64,000 nucleotides of DNA from Virgibacillus_F sp049310925. Lineage in GTDB: Bacteria; Bacillota; Bacilli; Bacillales; Amphibacillaceae. The stretch spans positions 1 to 64,000 of the forward strand of contig NZ_JBMERP010000012.1 in assembly GCF_049310925.1 (NCBI RefSeq), read 5' to 3'. Below are positions 33,463 to 43,031 of this stretch, piece by piece. The first letter of the stretch is position 1; each line of letters starts with the position of its first letter. Under the pieces are notes generated by a model. It was not told where the DNA came from. It did not search any database and worked only from the letters and a program-made list of their open reading frames with translations. A program made the translations under genes and the position numbers.

Positions 33463-35220
33463 TTATAGTCTAAAAGCTTTTAACTCATTATTCAACTGTT
33501 CGGCAAGAGCTGCAAGTTCGTCTGCGCTGTTTGAAACCTCTTCCATTGAGCTTGAGGTCTGTTGAGCAGATGCTGCTGCTTCCTCAACACCAGCGGCAGA
33601 CTCTTCTGAGACAGATGCTATTTCCTCTATCAAATTATTCATTTCGTTACTATTTGTTGCGATTCCTTTTAGATTGTTAGAAATAGCAATAATTTTAGTT
33701 GTCATTTCTGAAACAGATGAATTGATAGACTCAAAACTTTTTCCTGTTTCTTCAATTTGGTTAGTTCCTTCCTTTACTTCACTGTAACCACTATTTAAAG
33801 ATACTACTACATGGTCCGTTTCATTTTGTATAGTTGAAACAATGCCAGTGATTTCAGATACGGAGGACGTTACTTGTTCCGCAAGCTTTCTAACTTCATC
33901 TGCCACAACTGCAAATCCTTTTCCATGCTCACCTGCACGGGCAGCTTCAATTGCAGCGTTTAGTGATAATAGATTTGTTTGATCAGCAATGTCTTTAATA
34001 ACCTTTACCAGTTTGGAAATTTGAGCTGACTGCTTGTCCAAACCTTGAACTTTATCAACTGCGTCGGAAACAATAGCATCAATTCGTTTCATTTGTTCCA
34101 TTGATTTTTTCATCAATGCTGTGCCTTCAGCCGTTAGGTGCATAACGCCGTCAGATTTAGTTGCAATGTCCTGTCCATCCAGTTCTGATTGACGAACAAT
34201 TTTCACGAAATCGTTCATATTCTCAGAGAGGTTAGAAGCACTATTAGCCTGTGTTTCAGATCCAGAGGACAATTCTTCCATTGTCGAAGCAATCTGTTCA
34301 TTACCTTCTTTTACCTCAATGGCAGATTGAGTCAGCAGGCCACTTCTGGAAGAGACTGATTCAGAAGCTGCAGCAACTTTTGACACAATGCTACGAATAT
34401 TACTTTTCATTTGATTTACCGCACCAGATAGTTGGCCAATTTCGTCCCTACCTTCGTAATCCATCGACGCAACTGCCAGATTGCCGTTTGCGACCTCGTG
34501 ATTAATGGATATAATTCTACGTAGATTAGCTGAGATTCTCCGACTGATAAGAAACATAATTAGAATACCAATAATAATTGCAATTGCATTTGTGATCCCC
34601 AGGACTACTATACTTTGATTCATGTTTTGCTTAGCAGAACTAACAGCCTGTTGCTGTTTATCTTTTACAATTGCAATCAACTCATCCATAAGCTGAACGT
34701 TCTCTAGACGCAGATTACTCACTTCTTCACGCAAAGCAGGCAAATTGTCAGATTTTCTTGAAACAGCAAGCGGAATATTAATTAAGAAAGAAGTGTTCAT
34801 TTTCGTATCATTTTGCTGGATAGTTGCAAAAATATCCAACTGTTTTTGTGTTTCCATTTTTGGTTTAAGTTTTTTCCCTAGGGCTTCAAATTCCTGACGA
34901 TAGCCTTCATACTTTTTAACGTATTTCTGATCCTCTGTAATAATGAAATCAGCAATTTGAATATCCTTTAATTGCATAATGGAGGAGAATTCCATCATCG
35001 TATTAACACGTTCACTTCTGCGTTCAATTGCTTCAATATCCTGCTGACCTTTTTCTAATTGAAAGTAGACAAATATTCCAGCAATTATAAACAAAATTGC
35101 TGTTAATATGTAGACGGAAAGATACTTCTGCCCAATCTTCATATTTCTCCATCCCAACCGTTTGGAAGGCTTCTTCTTCAATTTTGGAAGGTTAATCCTT
35201 TTTTTCTCTTTCTTCATCAT
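33463..35220 (-). CDS. methyl-accepting chemotaxis protein
   Basis: 585 aa transmembrane receptor. Cytoplasmic basic N-terminus (1-33), TM1 about 34-53, extracellular four-helix-bundle type sensor 54-202, TM2 about 203-226, HAMP about 227-280, signalling coiled coil to the C-terminus. The CheA/CheW-binding hairpin IADQTNLLSLNAAIEAARAG lies at 411-430. The N-terminal extension of about 30 basic residues is longer than usual. The ligand is unknown. The 5' untranslated region contains a two-hairpin repeat (35237-35325). Confidence 0.94.
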   Translation of the reverse strand: MMKKEKKRINLPKLKKKPSKRLGWRNMKIGQKYLSVYILTAILFIIAGIFVYFQLEKGQQDIEAIERRSERVNTMMEFSSIMQLKDIQIADFIITEDQKYVKKYEGYRQEFEALGKKLKPKMETQKQLDIFATIQQNDTKMNTSFLINIPLAVSRKSDNLPALREEVSNLRLENVQLMDELIAIVKDKQQQAVSSAKQNMNQSIVVLGITNAIAIIIGILIMFLISRRISANLRRIISINHEVANGNLAVASMDYEGRDEIGQLSGAVNQMKSNIRSIVSKVAAASESVSSRSGLLTQSAIEVKEGNEQIASTMEELSSGSETQANSASNLSENMNDFVKIVRQSELDGQDIATKSDGVMHLTAEGTALMKKSMEQMKRIDAIVSDAVDKVQGLDKQSAQISKLVKVIKDIADQTNLLSLNAAIEAARAGEHGKGFAVVADEVRKLAEQVTSSVSEITGIVSTIQNETDHVVVSLNSGYSEVKEGTNQIEETGKSFESINSSVSEMTTKIIAISNNLKGIATNSNEMNNLIEEIASVSEESAAGVEEAAASAQQTSSSMEEVSNSADELAALAEQLNNELKAFRL

Positions 35221-35236
35221 ATGTATGTCCCCCAGG

Positions 35237-35325
35237 TTAGAAAACTTGGCTTATCACCAACCCTTATGGTGAAAGCCTTAGTTGCACTTATGCAGTAAGA
35301 AAGGATTTATCCTTTCTTAACTGCA
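35237..35325 (-). repeat. two-hairpin dispersed element, full copy, in MCP leader
   Basis: On the minus strand a first hairpin GCAGTTAAGAAAGGAT with ATCCTTTCTTACTGC, the link ATAAGTGCAACTAA, a second hairpin GGCTTTCACC with GGTGATAAGCC around ATAAGGGTT, then AAGTTTTCTAA. It matches 36025-36117, with TCACC/GGTGA here replacing TCGCC/GGCGA there. Confidence 0.7.
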
Positions 35326-35475
35326 AAAAAAGCTTTTTCCTATATATCGACATCATTCAACTAAGTCTTAAGTACTATTTCATAAAATTAACAATTGATT
35401 TTTTGCATTCATATATTGTAAAATAATAAATTGTGTTTAAAGGTAGACACAATTCAATAATATGAAGGTGATCAT

Positions 35476-35988
35476 ATGATAAACACTGCTTTTTTAGAAG
35501 AAAATAAAAGTAAACATGATATAAAGAAAGAACTTGATAGTTTAGAAATTCAACTTTTTCGTATGAGACAAAATATAAAAGAAATAGCTAAGAGATGGGA
35601 GATTATTAGTATCGATCAAACTGATGCCGATAACTGGGTTGTAATTTTTGTTGATAAGGCTGATGATAATTGTCAGCTCATGCTTCATGATTGTCATACA
35701 GCTTTCCGAGGTAATTGGAACGCAGCAATTCAGGCTGAATACAAAGATAGTAATACCATTCACATTGCCGATATCAAGGGTGAACAGAACAAAGGGTATG
35801 GTTCGATCTTAATGAATCATTTAAAAGAATTGGCTCATGAAGAAAACATTCAGTATATTACCGGTGATATTGTCGAGCGAGACTTTGATCATGTCAATAG
35901 ATTGAAACACTTTTATAATAAACATCGCTTTGAGGTGAAAATAGATCATCAGGACCAAAGTGGTGAAATTATTTGGAATGAAGGATAA
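35476..35988 (+). CDS. GNAT-like acetyltransferase with N-terminal coiled segment
   Basis: 170 aa. Residues about 10-40 form a charged helix (KKELDSLEIQLFRMRQNIKE). The second half is GNAT-like: IKGEQNKGYGSILMNHLKELA near 100-118 is the acetyl-CoA loop and HVNRLKHFYNKHRFEV the terminal motif. Function unknown. GAAGGTGATC precedes the ATG. Confidence 0.75.
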   Translation: MINTAFLEENKSKHDIKKELDSLEIQLFRMRQNIKEIAKRWEIISIDQTDADNWVVIFVDKADDNCQLMLHDCHTAFRGNWNAAIQAEYKDSNTIHIADIKGEQNKGYGSILMNHLKELAHEENIQYITGDIVERDFDHVNRLKHFYNKHRFEVKIDHQDQSGEIIWNEG

Positions 35989-36024
35989 AAGGAACGGACC
36001 CTTTAACTGGGCCGTTCCTTTTTT
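35986..36024 (+). terminator. intrinsic terminator
   Basis: AAAAGGAACGGACCC and GGGCCGTTCCTTTT (one bulge) with T6. It overlaps the GNAT stop codon. Confidence 0.85.
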
Positions 36025-36117
36025 AGCAGGTAAGAAAGTATAAATTATTTTTTTGCTGCATAAGTGCAATTAAGGCTTTCGCCATAAGGGCTTGGCGATA
36101 AGCCAAGTTTTCTAATA
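36025..36117 (+). repeat. two-hairpin dispersed element, full copy
   Basis: AGCAGGTAAGAAAGTATAAA, GCTGCATAAGTGCAATTAA, GGCTTTCGCC-ATAAGGGCTT-GGCGATAAGCC and AAGTTTTCTAA. Lies between the convergent GNAT and amidase genes. Confidence 0.7.
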
Positions 36118-36121
36118 ATTA

Positions 36122-37567
36122 CTATTCTAATATCGGCGATTTCCTGTGCTTTGTTGCTTGCTCATAGGCATAGGCAAGCTCAATCAGCTTCGCCTCTGAA
36201 AAGGCAAGTCCTGTGAATGTAACTCCAACCGGTTTTCCGGAATTAGCATACCCCGCTGGGACTGTAATAGATGGATAGCCTGCTCTGGCAGCAATACTAG
36301 ATCCAAAGTTATTTGGAAAAAGTACAGCATCCAGCTTGTGCTCATCCATAACTTCTTGTAATTTTTTCTGAGAAGCTTTTAAGTCGGTTAAGCGATCAGT
36401 GATATATTCTGCTTCTACTAATTTGCCGCTTTTTGCTTCAGATTTAAGTAGTGTCGCTTGTCCATACTTTAATGCCTCGCTTTCATGTGACTGATTAAAG
36501 TTTATGACATCAAGTAATGTATGAACAGGTGAATGGGTTGGTAAGCTACCTAGATAAGCATTTATTCCATTTTTAAACTCATGATACAGTACACTTGAAT
36601 CTGGAAGTTCATCTGGTAAATCGATTGGATCCACAATAGTAGCACCCATTTTTTTCATGTCTTCGAGAGCCTGATTGACGAGTTTCAATTCTGTTTCGTC
36701 AAGGTCATTTAAATAGCTGCGTGGCACACCTATTCTCGCAGTATCTAATCCATTCTCATTTAGAAACGGTGTATAGTTAGTTATTTGATTATTGTTCATT
36801 AGTGTGGCGGGATCCTGTACATCTTTATCTGCGATAGCTCCGAGTAAAATGGCTGCGTCTGCCACTGTTCGGGTCATCGGACCTGCTGTGTCCTGGCTGT
36901 TTGATATTGGTATGATACCTGACCTGCTAATAAGCCCCACTGTAGGCTTGATACCAACGAGTGAATTGCTGCTTGCGGGACTTAAAATAGACCCATCCGT
37001 TTCAGTGCCAATGGCAGCAGTTGCAAAGTTTGCTGCTATTCCAGCCCCGGATCCTGCGCTTGAACCACCTACGTCTAATTTTCCCGGACCATAAGGGTTC
37101 AGTACTTGCCCACCCCGTGAACTATAACCATTTGACATGCCTTCTGCCATAAAATTTGCCCACTCAGTTAAGTTAGCTTTTCCAAGGATGACAGCACCAG
37201 CCTCACGGAGCTTTTTTGTTATAAAGGCATCATCATTTGCGTAATGATTTTCTAAAGCAATAGAACCCGCACTTGTATGCATGTTATCTCCAGAGTCAAT
37301 ATTGTCTTTAATCAGGATTGGAATACCGTGAAGAGGACCGAGTTTATCAGTTTTGGCGTATTCTTTGTCAAGAGCTTCAGCTATATGTAAAGCATCAGGA
37401 TTTATTTCGATGATTGCATTGATTTTAGGACCATTAGAGTTAAATGCTGCAATTTGTTCGAGATACATTTTTGTTAAAGTTAATGCTGTTAATTCACCTG
37501 ATTCCATTGCTCGATGAATGTCAGTTATGGTTGCTTCATTTAGTTGGAAAGAAGATTGTGTAGTCAT
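36122..37567 (-). CDS. amidase signature family protein
   Basis: 481 aa hydrolase with the Ser-cisSer-Lys triad: Lys87 (PILIKDNID), cis-Ser169 in GGSSAGSG and nucleophile Ser193 in GTETDGSI. The family includes GatA, peptide amidases and nylon-type amidases. No gatB or gatC lies nearby and the tail has the VGVTFTGLAFSE pattern of stand-alone peptide-amidase-like enzymes. GGAGGTCAC precedes the ATG. Substrate unknown. Confidence 0.9.
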   Translation of the reverse strand: MTTQSSFQLNEATITDIHRAMESGELTALTLTKMYLEQIAAFNSNGPKINAIIEINPDALHIAEALDKEYAKTDKLGPLHGIPILIKDNIDSGDNMHTSAGSIALENHYANDDAFITKKLREAGAVILGKANLTEWANFMAEGMSNGYSSRGGQVLNPYGPGKLDVGGSSAGSGAGIAANFATAAIGTETDGSILSPASSNSLVGIKPTVGLISRSGIIPISNSQDTAGPMTRTVADAAILLGAIADKDVQDPATLMNNNQITNYTPFLNENGLDTARIGVPRSYLNDLDETELKLVNQALEDMKKMGATIVDPIDLPDELPDSSVLYHEFKNGINAYLGSLPTHSPVHTLLDVINFNQSHESEALKYGQATLLKSEAKSGKLVEAEYITDRLTDLKASQKKLQEVMDEHKLDAVLFPNNFGSSIAARAGYPSITVPAGYANSGKPVGVTFTGLAFSEAKLIELAYAYEQATKHRKSPILE

Positions 37568-37655
37568 GTAGTGACCTCCTGTGTTAACTATATATTTTAT
37601 TTAACTGGTGTTACTTTTCTAATTCACCCAGTGTAGCTCAGGCGGCAGGAAGATT

Positions 37656-38507
37656 TTAAACCTCTAGTCCTGCAATCCCGAAACCTCCAGGTCCAGCGTG
37701 AGTTGAAATCATGGCGCCAGCTTGCATCCATTTTATATTTTTAAAACCAGCTTCTTTTGCTAGTTTATTCATGCGTTGCATGATACTTTCATCGAGACCA
37801 ATTGAGTATTGAAAATAGAGTTGCTCCCGGTCAATGTCGTATTGACTTAAATAATCCTGCATAAGTTTCTCTGTTACTCCACTCATTTTACCACGATATT
37901 TTTTAGTAGAAACAAGATTCCCGTCAATTAACTCAATGCGTGGTTTTATTTTTAACAAAGCCCCACCTAGATAAGCGACATTACTTACACGTCCACCAGC
38001 TCTTAGAAATTCTAAACTGCCTGGAACGAAAGCCAGCCTTGATTTAGGTACTATTGCTTCAATTTTTTCTATTAAGTGTTCAGGTTCAATCGTGGGTTCT
38101 TTTTCTAATAGATTAACAGCATACATCACGATAGCAGTTAATCCACCTGTAACGTTTAATGCGTCAATAAGGTGAAGGTCATTAAAATCTTCTGATGCAA
38201 TTATTGCATTTTGGAAGGATGAAGATGCCTTTGACGTATAACCGATATGAATAATGACGCAATCAGGAAAGTCCGTTTTTATTTGCGTGAAAAACTCATG
38301 ATATTCATGCGCATTTGTTGACGTTGTAGAGGGTATTTTTTTCGTCTGCTCATAATTTTTAAATATATCCTTTACTGGTAACGAGCCATCTAAGTAATCT
38401 TCCCCACCCATGATGACGTGCATTGGGACCACTTGAACAGCGTGTTTGTCAGCTAAATCTCCAGGTAAATCTGCTCCACTCTCAGTCGACAAAATAATTT
38501 TTTTCAT
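37656..38507 (-). CDS. DegV family fatty-acid-binding protein
   Basis: 283 aa. The start STESGADLP matches the DegV hallmark, followed by TSTNAHEYHEFF and the LEFLRAGGRVSN lipid-pocket segment. DegV/FakB proteins present fatty acids to a FakA kinase for phospholipid synthesis. The ATG at 38507 with AAAGGGGAGA is chosen over an in-frame upstream ATG at 38546 that lacks a ribosome site. Single gene. Confidence 0.92.
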   Translation of the reverse strand: MKKIILSTESGADLPGDLADKHAVQVVPMHVIMGGEDYLDGSLPVKDIFKNYEQTKKIPSTTSTNAHEYHEFFTQIKTDFPDCVIIHIGYTSKASSSFQNAIIASEDFNDLHLIDALNVTGGLTAIVMYAVNLLEKEPTIEPEHLIEKIEAIVPKSRLAFVPGSLEFLRAGGRVSNVAYLGGALLKIKPRIELIDGNLVSTKKYRGKMSGVTEKLMQDYLSQYDIDREQLYFQYSIGLDESIMQRMNKLAKEAGFKNIKWMQAGAMISTHAGPGGFGIAGLEV

Positions 38508-38627
38508 CGTATCTCCCCTTTCATATATAAAGCCGTTGCTGTTCATGCTGTACCTTCATTATCTACCTTTAATTATACAGTAAAAGAGCAAACCATTCAT
38601 TAACGGACTCCATCATACATGTTCTTT

Positions 38628-39164
38628 TTATTCTTTCGGCGCTTTAAGAATTACAAATGAAGCTAGTATATAAACAAAGGAAATCAAATAAAACAGACTG
38701 GCAATCGTTAAAAAATCAATCAGGTAACCTGTTAAAATAATTCCTAACCCACTCCAAATTGATACGTTTAAGTGGTAACTACCAATCCGTTTGCCTGCAA
38801 TACTTTTATCAATGTCTCTCGCAAGAAAGGCTTTTTCTGTATTTTTATGAACAGCGCCCAAAATCCCCATTACAATCTGGATTATATATACCTGCCATAC
38901 ATGAATGAGAAGGGGGATAATTAACATTACCGCTGCCATCCCCCATGTATACATAAGCAACATTCTTTTGTCACCAAATTTGTCGCCAAACCGACCGATA
39001 ATTGGATAGGTAAATGCAGCGGATAGTGTAAACAATCCATAGGCCCAACCGAACTGTGAATAACTCTCCCCAACGTTTTTAATTAACAATAAATAAAAGG
39101 GAAAGACAACACTGCCTGCTGTAATCAGGATACTTTGAGCGGTAAGGAATTTACGGAAATTCAT
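38628..39164 (-). CDS. half-size MFS-like membrane protein, six helices
   Basis: 178 aa with about six hydrophobic segments. GRFGDKFGDKRMLL near residue 57 is the MFS loop 2-3 motif. The frame has a natural start overlapping the previous gene and an ordinary stop, with no remnant of a second six-helix half visible downstream. It may work as a dimer or be a truncated gene. The 4-bp overlap with the FAD oxidase gene implies a shared role. Confidence 0.75.
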   Translation of the reverse strand: MNFRKFLTAQSILITAGSVVFPFYLLLIKNVGESYSQFGWAYGLFTLSAAFTYPIIGRFGDKFGDKRMLLMYTWGMAAVMLIIPLLIHVWQVYIIQIVMGILGAVHKNTEKAFLARDIDKSIAGKRIGSYHLNVSIWSGLGIILTGYLIDFLTIASLFYLISFVYILASFVILKAPKE

Positions 39165-40591
39165 GGGCTGTACTCCTTGTAAAATAGATTCATAAACGTT
39201 TCATTCGGGTCAAAATGCTTCTTTTGATTAAAAAATTCCTTGTTATGTGGATAAGCTTCATCCATTTGTCCCTGTGTGGGATAAGCGTAATATGGCAAGT
39301 AATAGGACCCATTGTGCTCCAGGGTAACATCTATCATCTTTTGTATGACTTCTTTGGTATGTTTAACAGAACTTTCGCTTCTCCCTTGGTTAATTAATAG
39401 AACCAAAGCAAACATATCTTCTTTTGCATAGGATAAAACCGCTTCCTCGTCCTGATTAACGTAGCGAACAGTAATATTTAATAGATTTAGCTTCTCCTGC
39501 TCAAGCAATGTCCGTAAATCATCAATATAGGAAGTGAACGCATCTACAGGCACAAAATATTCCTGTAATGTTTCCGTTTTAGACGGGTTGTTATACACCA
39601 TAAATTGACTGTCAGATCGCATCACATTGTTTCGTGTTATGTAATCACCATCTTGACTGACATAAAATTTATCCTGGGCTTCCCAAAGTAGGTTCTTGCC
39701 CCATCCACTATACCTTGATAAACCCAGTAGGAATTTCTGAGGGGCGACCAGTTTTTCTTTTTCAAGGGAAGAGAAACTTGTTAGTTTGGATTGGTCCGCT
39801 GATAGTTTGTAATCTGTAACAAACATTTCACGTAATAAACTGTCTGGTGCAACTGAAATTCTAGCAATATGCATCCTAATACTGGGGTCTCTTTTAACTT
39901 CATTAAGAAAATATGCTGGATAGTCCTGATAGTCTAGTGATTTTGATCGTATTTGGTACAATTCATCGTCAGTCAGTTTTAACGTTACATCTAAAATAAT
40001 GCCAAACAACCCATATCCACCAATAACGAGAGGAAATAGATTACCATTTTTCGTGCGACTTACATGTATGATATCTCCCTCTGGTGTAAGCAATCGAAAT
40101 GATTTTACCGTATCAATCAATGAGCCATACCTAATATCTCTGCCGTGAGCATTTACACTAATTGAACCACCAACAGTGAAAATGTTTTGAGATTGCATTA
40201 CACGAATCGCTAGGTGATCAGGGTTAATTTTCTTTTGAATATCTTCCCAAGTAGCCCCACTTTGGACCGTAATCGTTTTACTAGCAGGGTTATAGTCGAG
40301 GATCTTGTCATAATCCTTCATATCAACCATTATTCCACCCGGGTAGTAGGTGTGCCCTCCCTGACTGTGCTGCATCCCGGCGACAGATACTTTTTCCCCG
40401 TTTGCTATTGCACCTTTTAGCCAACTTTGCAGATCAGACTTACTTGTGGCTGCGTGAATTTCTTTTATTTTAGTTGGCAGGAGATGGCCGACATCCTCCA
40501 CAACAATTGGTTTATGGTTATAGAACCAAAGAGAGCAGATTAATGCCACTCCGTATACAGTTAAAGTAACAATCGTCACACTCTTTTTCAA
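39161..40591 (-). CDS. membrane-anchored FAD-linked oxidase
   Basis: 476 aa. One N-terminal transmembrane segment (about 5-23), then an FAD_binding_4 (PCMH-type) domain with VSVAGMQHSQGGHTYYPGG and QNIFTVGGSISVNAHGRD, followed by a substrate-binding part. The overall plan resembles aldonolactone/alditol oxidases and decaprenylphosphoryl-ribose oxidase. The substrate is unknown, and the anchor suggests an extracytoplasmic or membrane-associated reaction. Cotranscribed with the half-MFS gene. Confidence 0.85.
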   Translation of the reverse strand: MKKSVTIVTLTVYGVALICSLWFYNHKPIVVEDVGHLLPTKIKEIHAATSKSDLQSWLKGAIANGEKVSVAGMQHSQGGHTYYPGGIMVDMKDYDKILDYNPASKTITVQSGATWEDIQKKINPDHLAIRVMQSQNIFTVGGSISVNAHGRDIRYGSLIDTVKSFRLLTPEGDIIHVSRTKNGNLFPLVIGGYGLFGIILDVTLKLTDDELYQIRSKSLDYQDYPAYFLNEVKRDPSIRMHIARISVAPDSLLREMFVTDYKLSADQSKLTSFSSLEKEKLVAPQKFLLGLSRYSGWGKNLLWEAQDKFYVSQDGDYITRNNVMRSDSQFMVYNNPSKTETLQEYFVPVDAFTSYIDDLRTLLEQEKLNLLNITVRYVNQDEEAVLSYAKEDMFALVLLINQGRSESSVKHTKEVIQKMIDVTLEHNGSYYLPYYAYPTQGQMDEAYPHNKEFFNQKKHFDPNETFMNLFYKEYSP

Positions 40592-40797
40592 AATGATCTC
40601 TCCGATTTTTTAGCGTATGTTATCAGTCATTTCATATCACTTAGTCTCTCAAAATGCCATTTAGTTTTTATGTTTTGATTGTTTTATTTTACCATAGATT
40701 ATCATAGCTTGAGGAAGGTCGATTGGAATTAACAGATAGATACTATATTAATAGGTACTATTGACTGGTAATTTACGCTTTTTATTCAAAATGCCTA

Positions 40798-40826
40798 TTG
40801 ACAATAATTGGTGCTAAAAGTAATAT
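40798..40826 (+). promoter_or_regulatory. sigma-A promoter of the symporter operon
   Basis: TTGACA (40798-40803), 17-bp spacer, TAATAT (40821-40826). About 35 nt before the DUF485 start codon. Confidence 0.8.
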
Positions 40827-40868
40827 GAATGTGTATTCAGATTTTTTAAAAAATAAAGGAGGTTTAAT

Positions 40869-41213
40869 ATGGGGAATGCAGAAATGTCAGAGTTTAAAAG
40901 TGAACCTGATTACGAGAGTGTGGCAAATAGTACCGAATTTCAAGAGTTATTGTCCAAACGAAGAAAATTTATTTTTCCATTAACTATTTTCTTCTTATTA
41001 TTTTATTTTTCTTTACCGCTATTAACTTCATATACAACCATCTTAAATGCACCAGCTATTGGCGACATATCGTGGGCATGGATATATGGATTAGCACAAT
41101 TTGTTATGACATGGGTACTTTGTTCGATGTATGTAAAAAAGTCGGCTTCCTTCGATCATGAAGCAAAACAGATTATCTCAGATCAATTGGAAGAAGGAGG
41201 TCGTGTAGAGTGA
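40869..41213 (+). CDS. DUF485 membrane protein
   Basis: 114 aa with two hydrophobic segments (about 37-58 and 72-94). The pattern FQELLSKRRKFIFPLTIFFL is typical of DUF485, small partners encoded with acetate/solute:sodium symporters (YjcH-ActP, B. subtilis YwcB-YwcA). AAAGGAGG precedes the ATG. Its stop overlaps the symporter start. Confidence 0.9.
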   Translation: MGNAEMSEFKSEPDYESVANSTEFQELLSKRRKFIFPLTIFFLLFYFSLPLLTSYTTILNAPAIGDISWAWIYGLAQFVMTWVLCSMYVKKSASFDHEAKQIISDQLEEGGRVE

Positions 41214-42748
41214 ATGCATCCGTCGTAATTATGTTCTTAGCAATTGTTTCACTCACGCTTGTAATTACATATTTCGCTGCCAAAAAAACACAAACAACAG
41301 GTGACTTTTATACAGCAGGTGGGGGATTAACAGGTTGGCAAAATGGACTGGCTATTGCAGGTGACTACTTATCAGCTGCCTCTTTTCTTGGTATCGCTGG
41401 AGCTATTGCATTATTTGGTTTTGATGGTTTCTTTTATAGTATTGGATTTCTAATTGCGTACCTAGTTGTTTTGTTTATAGTAGCAGAACCATTACGAAAC
41501 CTAGGTAAATACACGCTGGCCGATATGATAAATTCACGGTTTGAGGCAAAAAAGGTTCGAGGTGTTGCAGCCCTGAGCACAATAACAATCGTAATCTTCT
41601 ACATGATTGCTCAACTTGTTGGAGCGGGGGCACTAATTCAATTGCTATTTGGTATTGATTATTGGATTGCTGTATTAATTGTAGGAGTAATGATGACGAT
41701 ATACGTACTTTTTGGAGGAATGACAGCTACAAGCTGGGTGCAGATTGTTAAAGCGGTTTTATTAATGATTGGAACGATTATCATTTCTTTCCTTGTCTTA
41801 GCGAAGTTTAATTTCAACATTCTTGAAATGTTCAGTCAAATGAAAACAGTTACTAGCCATGGAGAAAATTTTTTAAATCCGGGCCTAAAATACAAAGACT
41901 CACTCGGAACAATTTCGTTAATGATTGCACTAGTTTTAGGTACGGCAGGACTACCACACATCCTAATGAGATTTTTTACCGTTAAAGATGCTAAAACTGC
42001 GCGAACATCTGTTGTTACTGCTACGTGGGTTGTTGGTATTTTTTATGTGCTGACGATTTTCCTTGGTTTTGGCGCTGCGGCGTTTGTAGGTTCTGAAACG
42101 ATTCTAGGTGCGAACCCAGCCGGAAATATGGCTGCACCATTGTTAGCTGAAGCATTGGGTGGCAACTTCCTGATGTCATTTGTATCTGCTGTTGCGTTTG
42201 CGACAATTTTAGCTGTAGTATCAGGTTTGGTATTATCAGGGGCATCAGCGTTTGCGCATGATGTTTATGGACAAATAATTAAAAAAGGACAAATATCCGA
42301 TAAGCAGCAAATGTTAGCTGCAAAATATGCGTCAATTGGAGTAGCAGCTTTATCAATCTTGTTGGCTTTGTTTGCACAAAATTTGAATGTTGCTTTCCTG
42401 GTTTCTCTAGCGTTCTGTGTTGCGGCTAGTGCTAACTTGCCTGTAATCATTTACACAATATACTGGAAGCGTTTTAACACTTCTGGTGCAATGACAGCTA
42501 TGTTAGCCGGTTTGCTTTCTTCTGTTATTTTAGTAATAATTGGCCCAAATGTATTCTCACCGGTAGAGGGAGCAGCAATATTTTTGGGTGAACCAATTTT
42601 CCCATATTCCAATCCAGCAATAGTATCAGTACCGCTTGGATTTATTGGTGGTTATATTGGAACGCTTCTATCTAAGGAAAATGATCTAAAACAATATGCT
42701 AAGGTGCAAGTTAAGGCAACTACCGGATATCGTGAAACTGGGAATTAA
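41210..42748 (+). CDS. sodium:solute symporter, ActP/YwcA-like
   Basis: 512 aa, about 13 membrane helices. The start FYTAGGGLTGWQNGLAIAGDYLSAASFLG has the LeuT-fold SSS hallmark, and the LPHILMRFFTVKDAKTARTS segment is diagnostic of the acetate-permease branch. Probably takes up acetate or a similar short monocarboxylate with sodium. GTG start after AAGGAGG, overlapping the DUF485 stop by 4 bp. Confidence 0.92.
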   Translation: MNASVVIMFLAIVSLTLVITYFAAKKTQTTGDFYTAGGGLTGWQNGLAIAGDYLSAASFLGIAGAIALFGFDGFFYSIGFLIAYLVVLFIVAEPLRNLGKYTLADMINSRFEAKKVRGVAALSTITIVIFYMIAQLVGAGALIQLLFGIDYWIAVLIVGVMMTIYVLFGGMTATSWVQIVKAVLLMIGTIIISFLVLAKFNFNILEMFSQMKTVTSHGENFLNPGLKYKDSLGTISLMIALVLGTAGLPHILMRFFTVKDAKTARTSVVTATWVVGIFYVLTIFLGFGAAAFVGSETILGANPAGNMAAPLLAEALGGNFLMSFVSAVAFATILAVVSGLVLSGASAFAHDVYGQIIKKGQISDKQQMLAAKYASIGVAALSILLALFAQNLNVAFLVSLAFCVAASANLPVIIYTIYWKRFNTSGAMTAMLAGLLSSVILVIIGPNVFSPVEGAAIFLGEPIFPYSNPAIVSVPLGFIGGYIGTLLSKENDLKQYAKVQVKATTGYRETGN

Positions 42749-42805
42749 AAAAGGTGGTCACTGATATTATATGACTGCAGATACAAGTTTACAATATCCT
42801 TTATA

Positions 42806-42834
42806 TTGACATCTAATAGTTTTTCTAATAAACT
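42806..42834 (+). promoter_or_regulatory. sigma-A promoter of second ABC-F leader
   Basis: TTGACA (42806-42811), 17 bp, TAAACT (42829-42834). Start near 42841, giving a leader of about 255 nt. Confidence 0.78.
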
Positions 42835-42863
42835 AAAAACATTAAATAAAGGAGGTGGGGAAC

Positions 42864-42986
42864 ATGTTTCAAATTACTGGTAAAAGCATTTCAAAATTCA
42901 GAGAATACCTCTGGATGTGTTATGCGCTTTTTTCTGCAGTTTGTTGTAACGGGATACGTCTGTCCTTTTATCAAACAAATCAATGA
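42864..42986 (+). CDS. 40-aa leader peptide ORF upstream of ABC-F gene
   Basis: Begins MFQITGKSISKFREYLW and ends FYQTNQ. An unusually strong AAAGGAGGTGGGG lies 5-9 nt before the ATG, the best ribosome site in this part of the window. The peptide has a cluster of aromatic and cysteine residues in its middle (WMCYALFSAVCC). The frame ends about 45 nt before an intrinsic terminator, and the ABC-F start is 112 nt past the stop codon. I infer a regulatory leader rather than a functional protein: ribosome stalling on it could disrupt the terminator. Confidence 0.65.
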   Translation: MFQITGKSISKFREYLWMCYALFSAVCCNGIRLSFYQTNQ

Positions 42987-43031
42987 AAAATACCAGTAAG
43001 AGACATCTGCCCACTAGCGATATAACGCGTG

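Noticed and set aside
35221..35325. c-di-GMP riboswitch in the chemoreceptor leader
   Set aside because: The GEMM core motifs are absent; the hairpins belong to a repeat also found between convergent genes.
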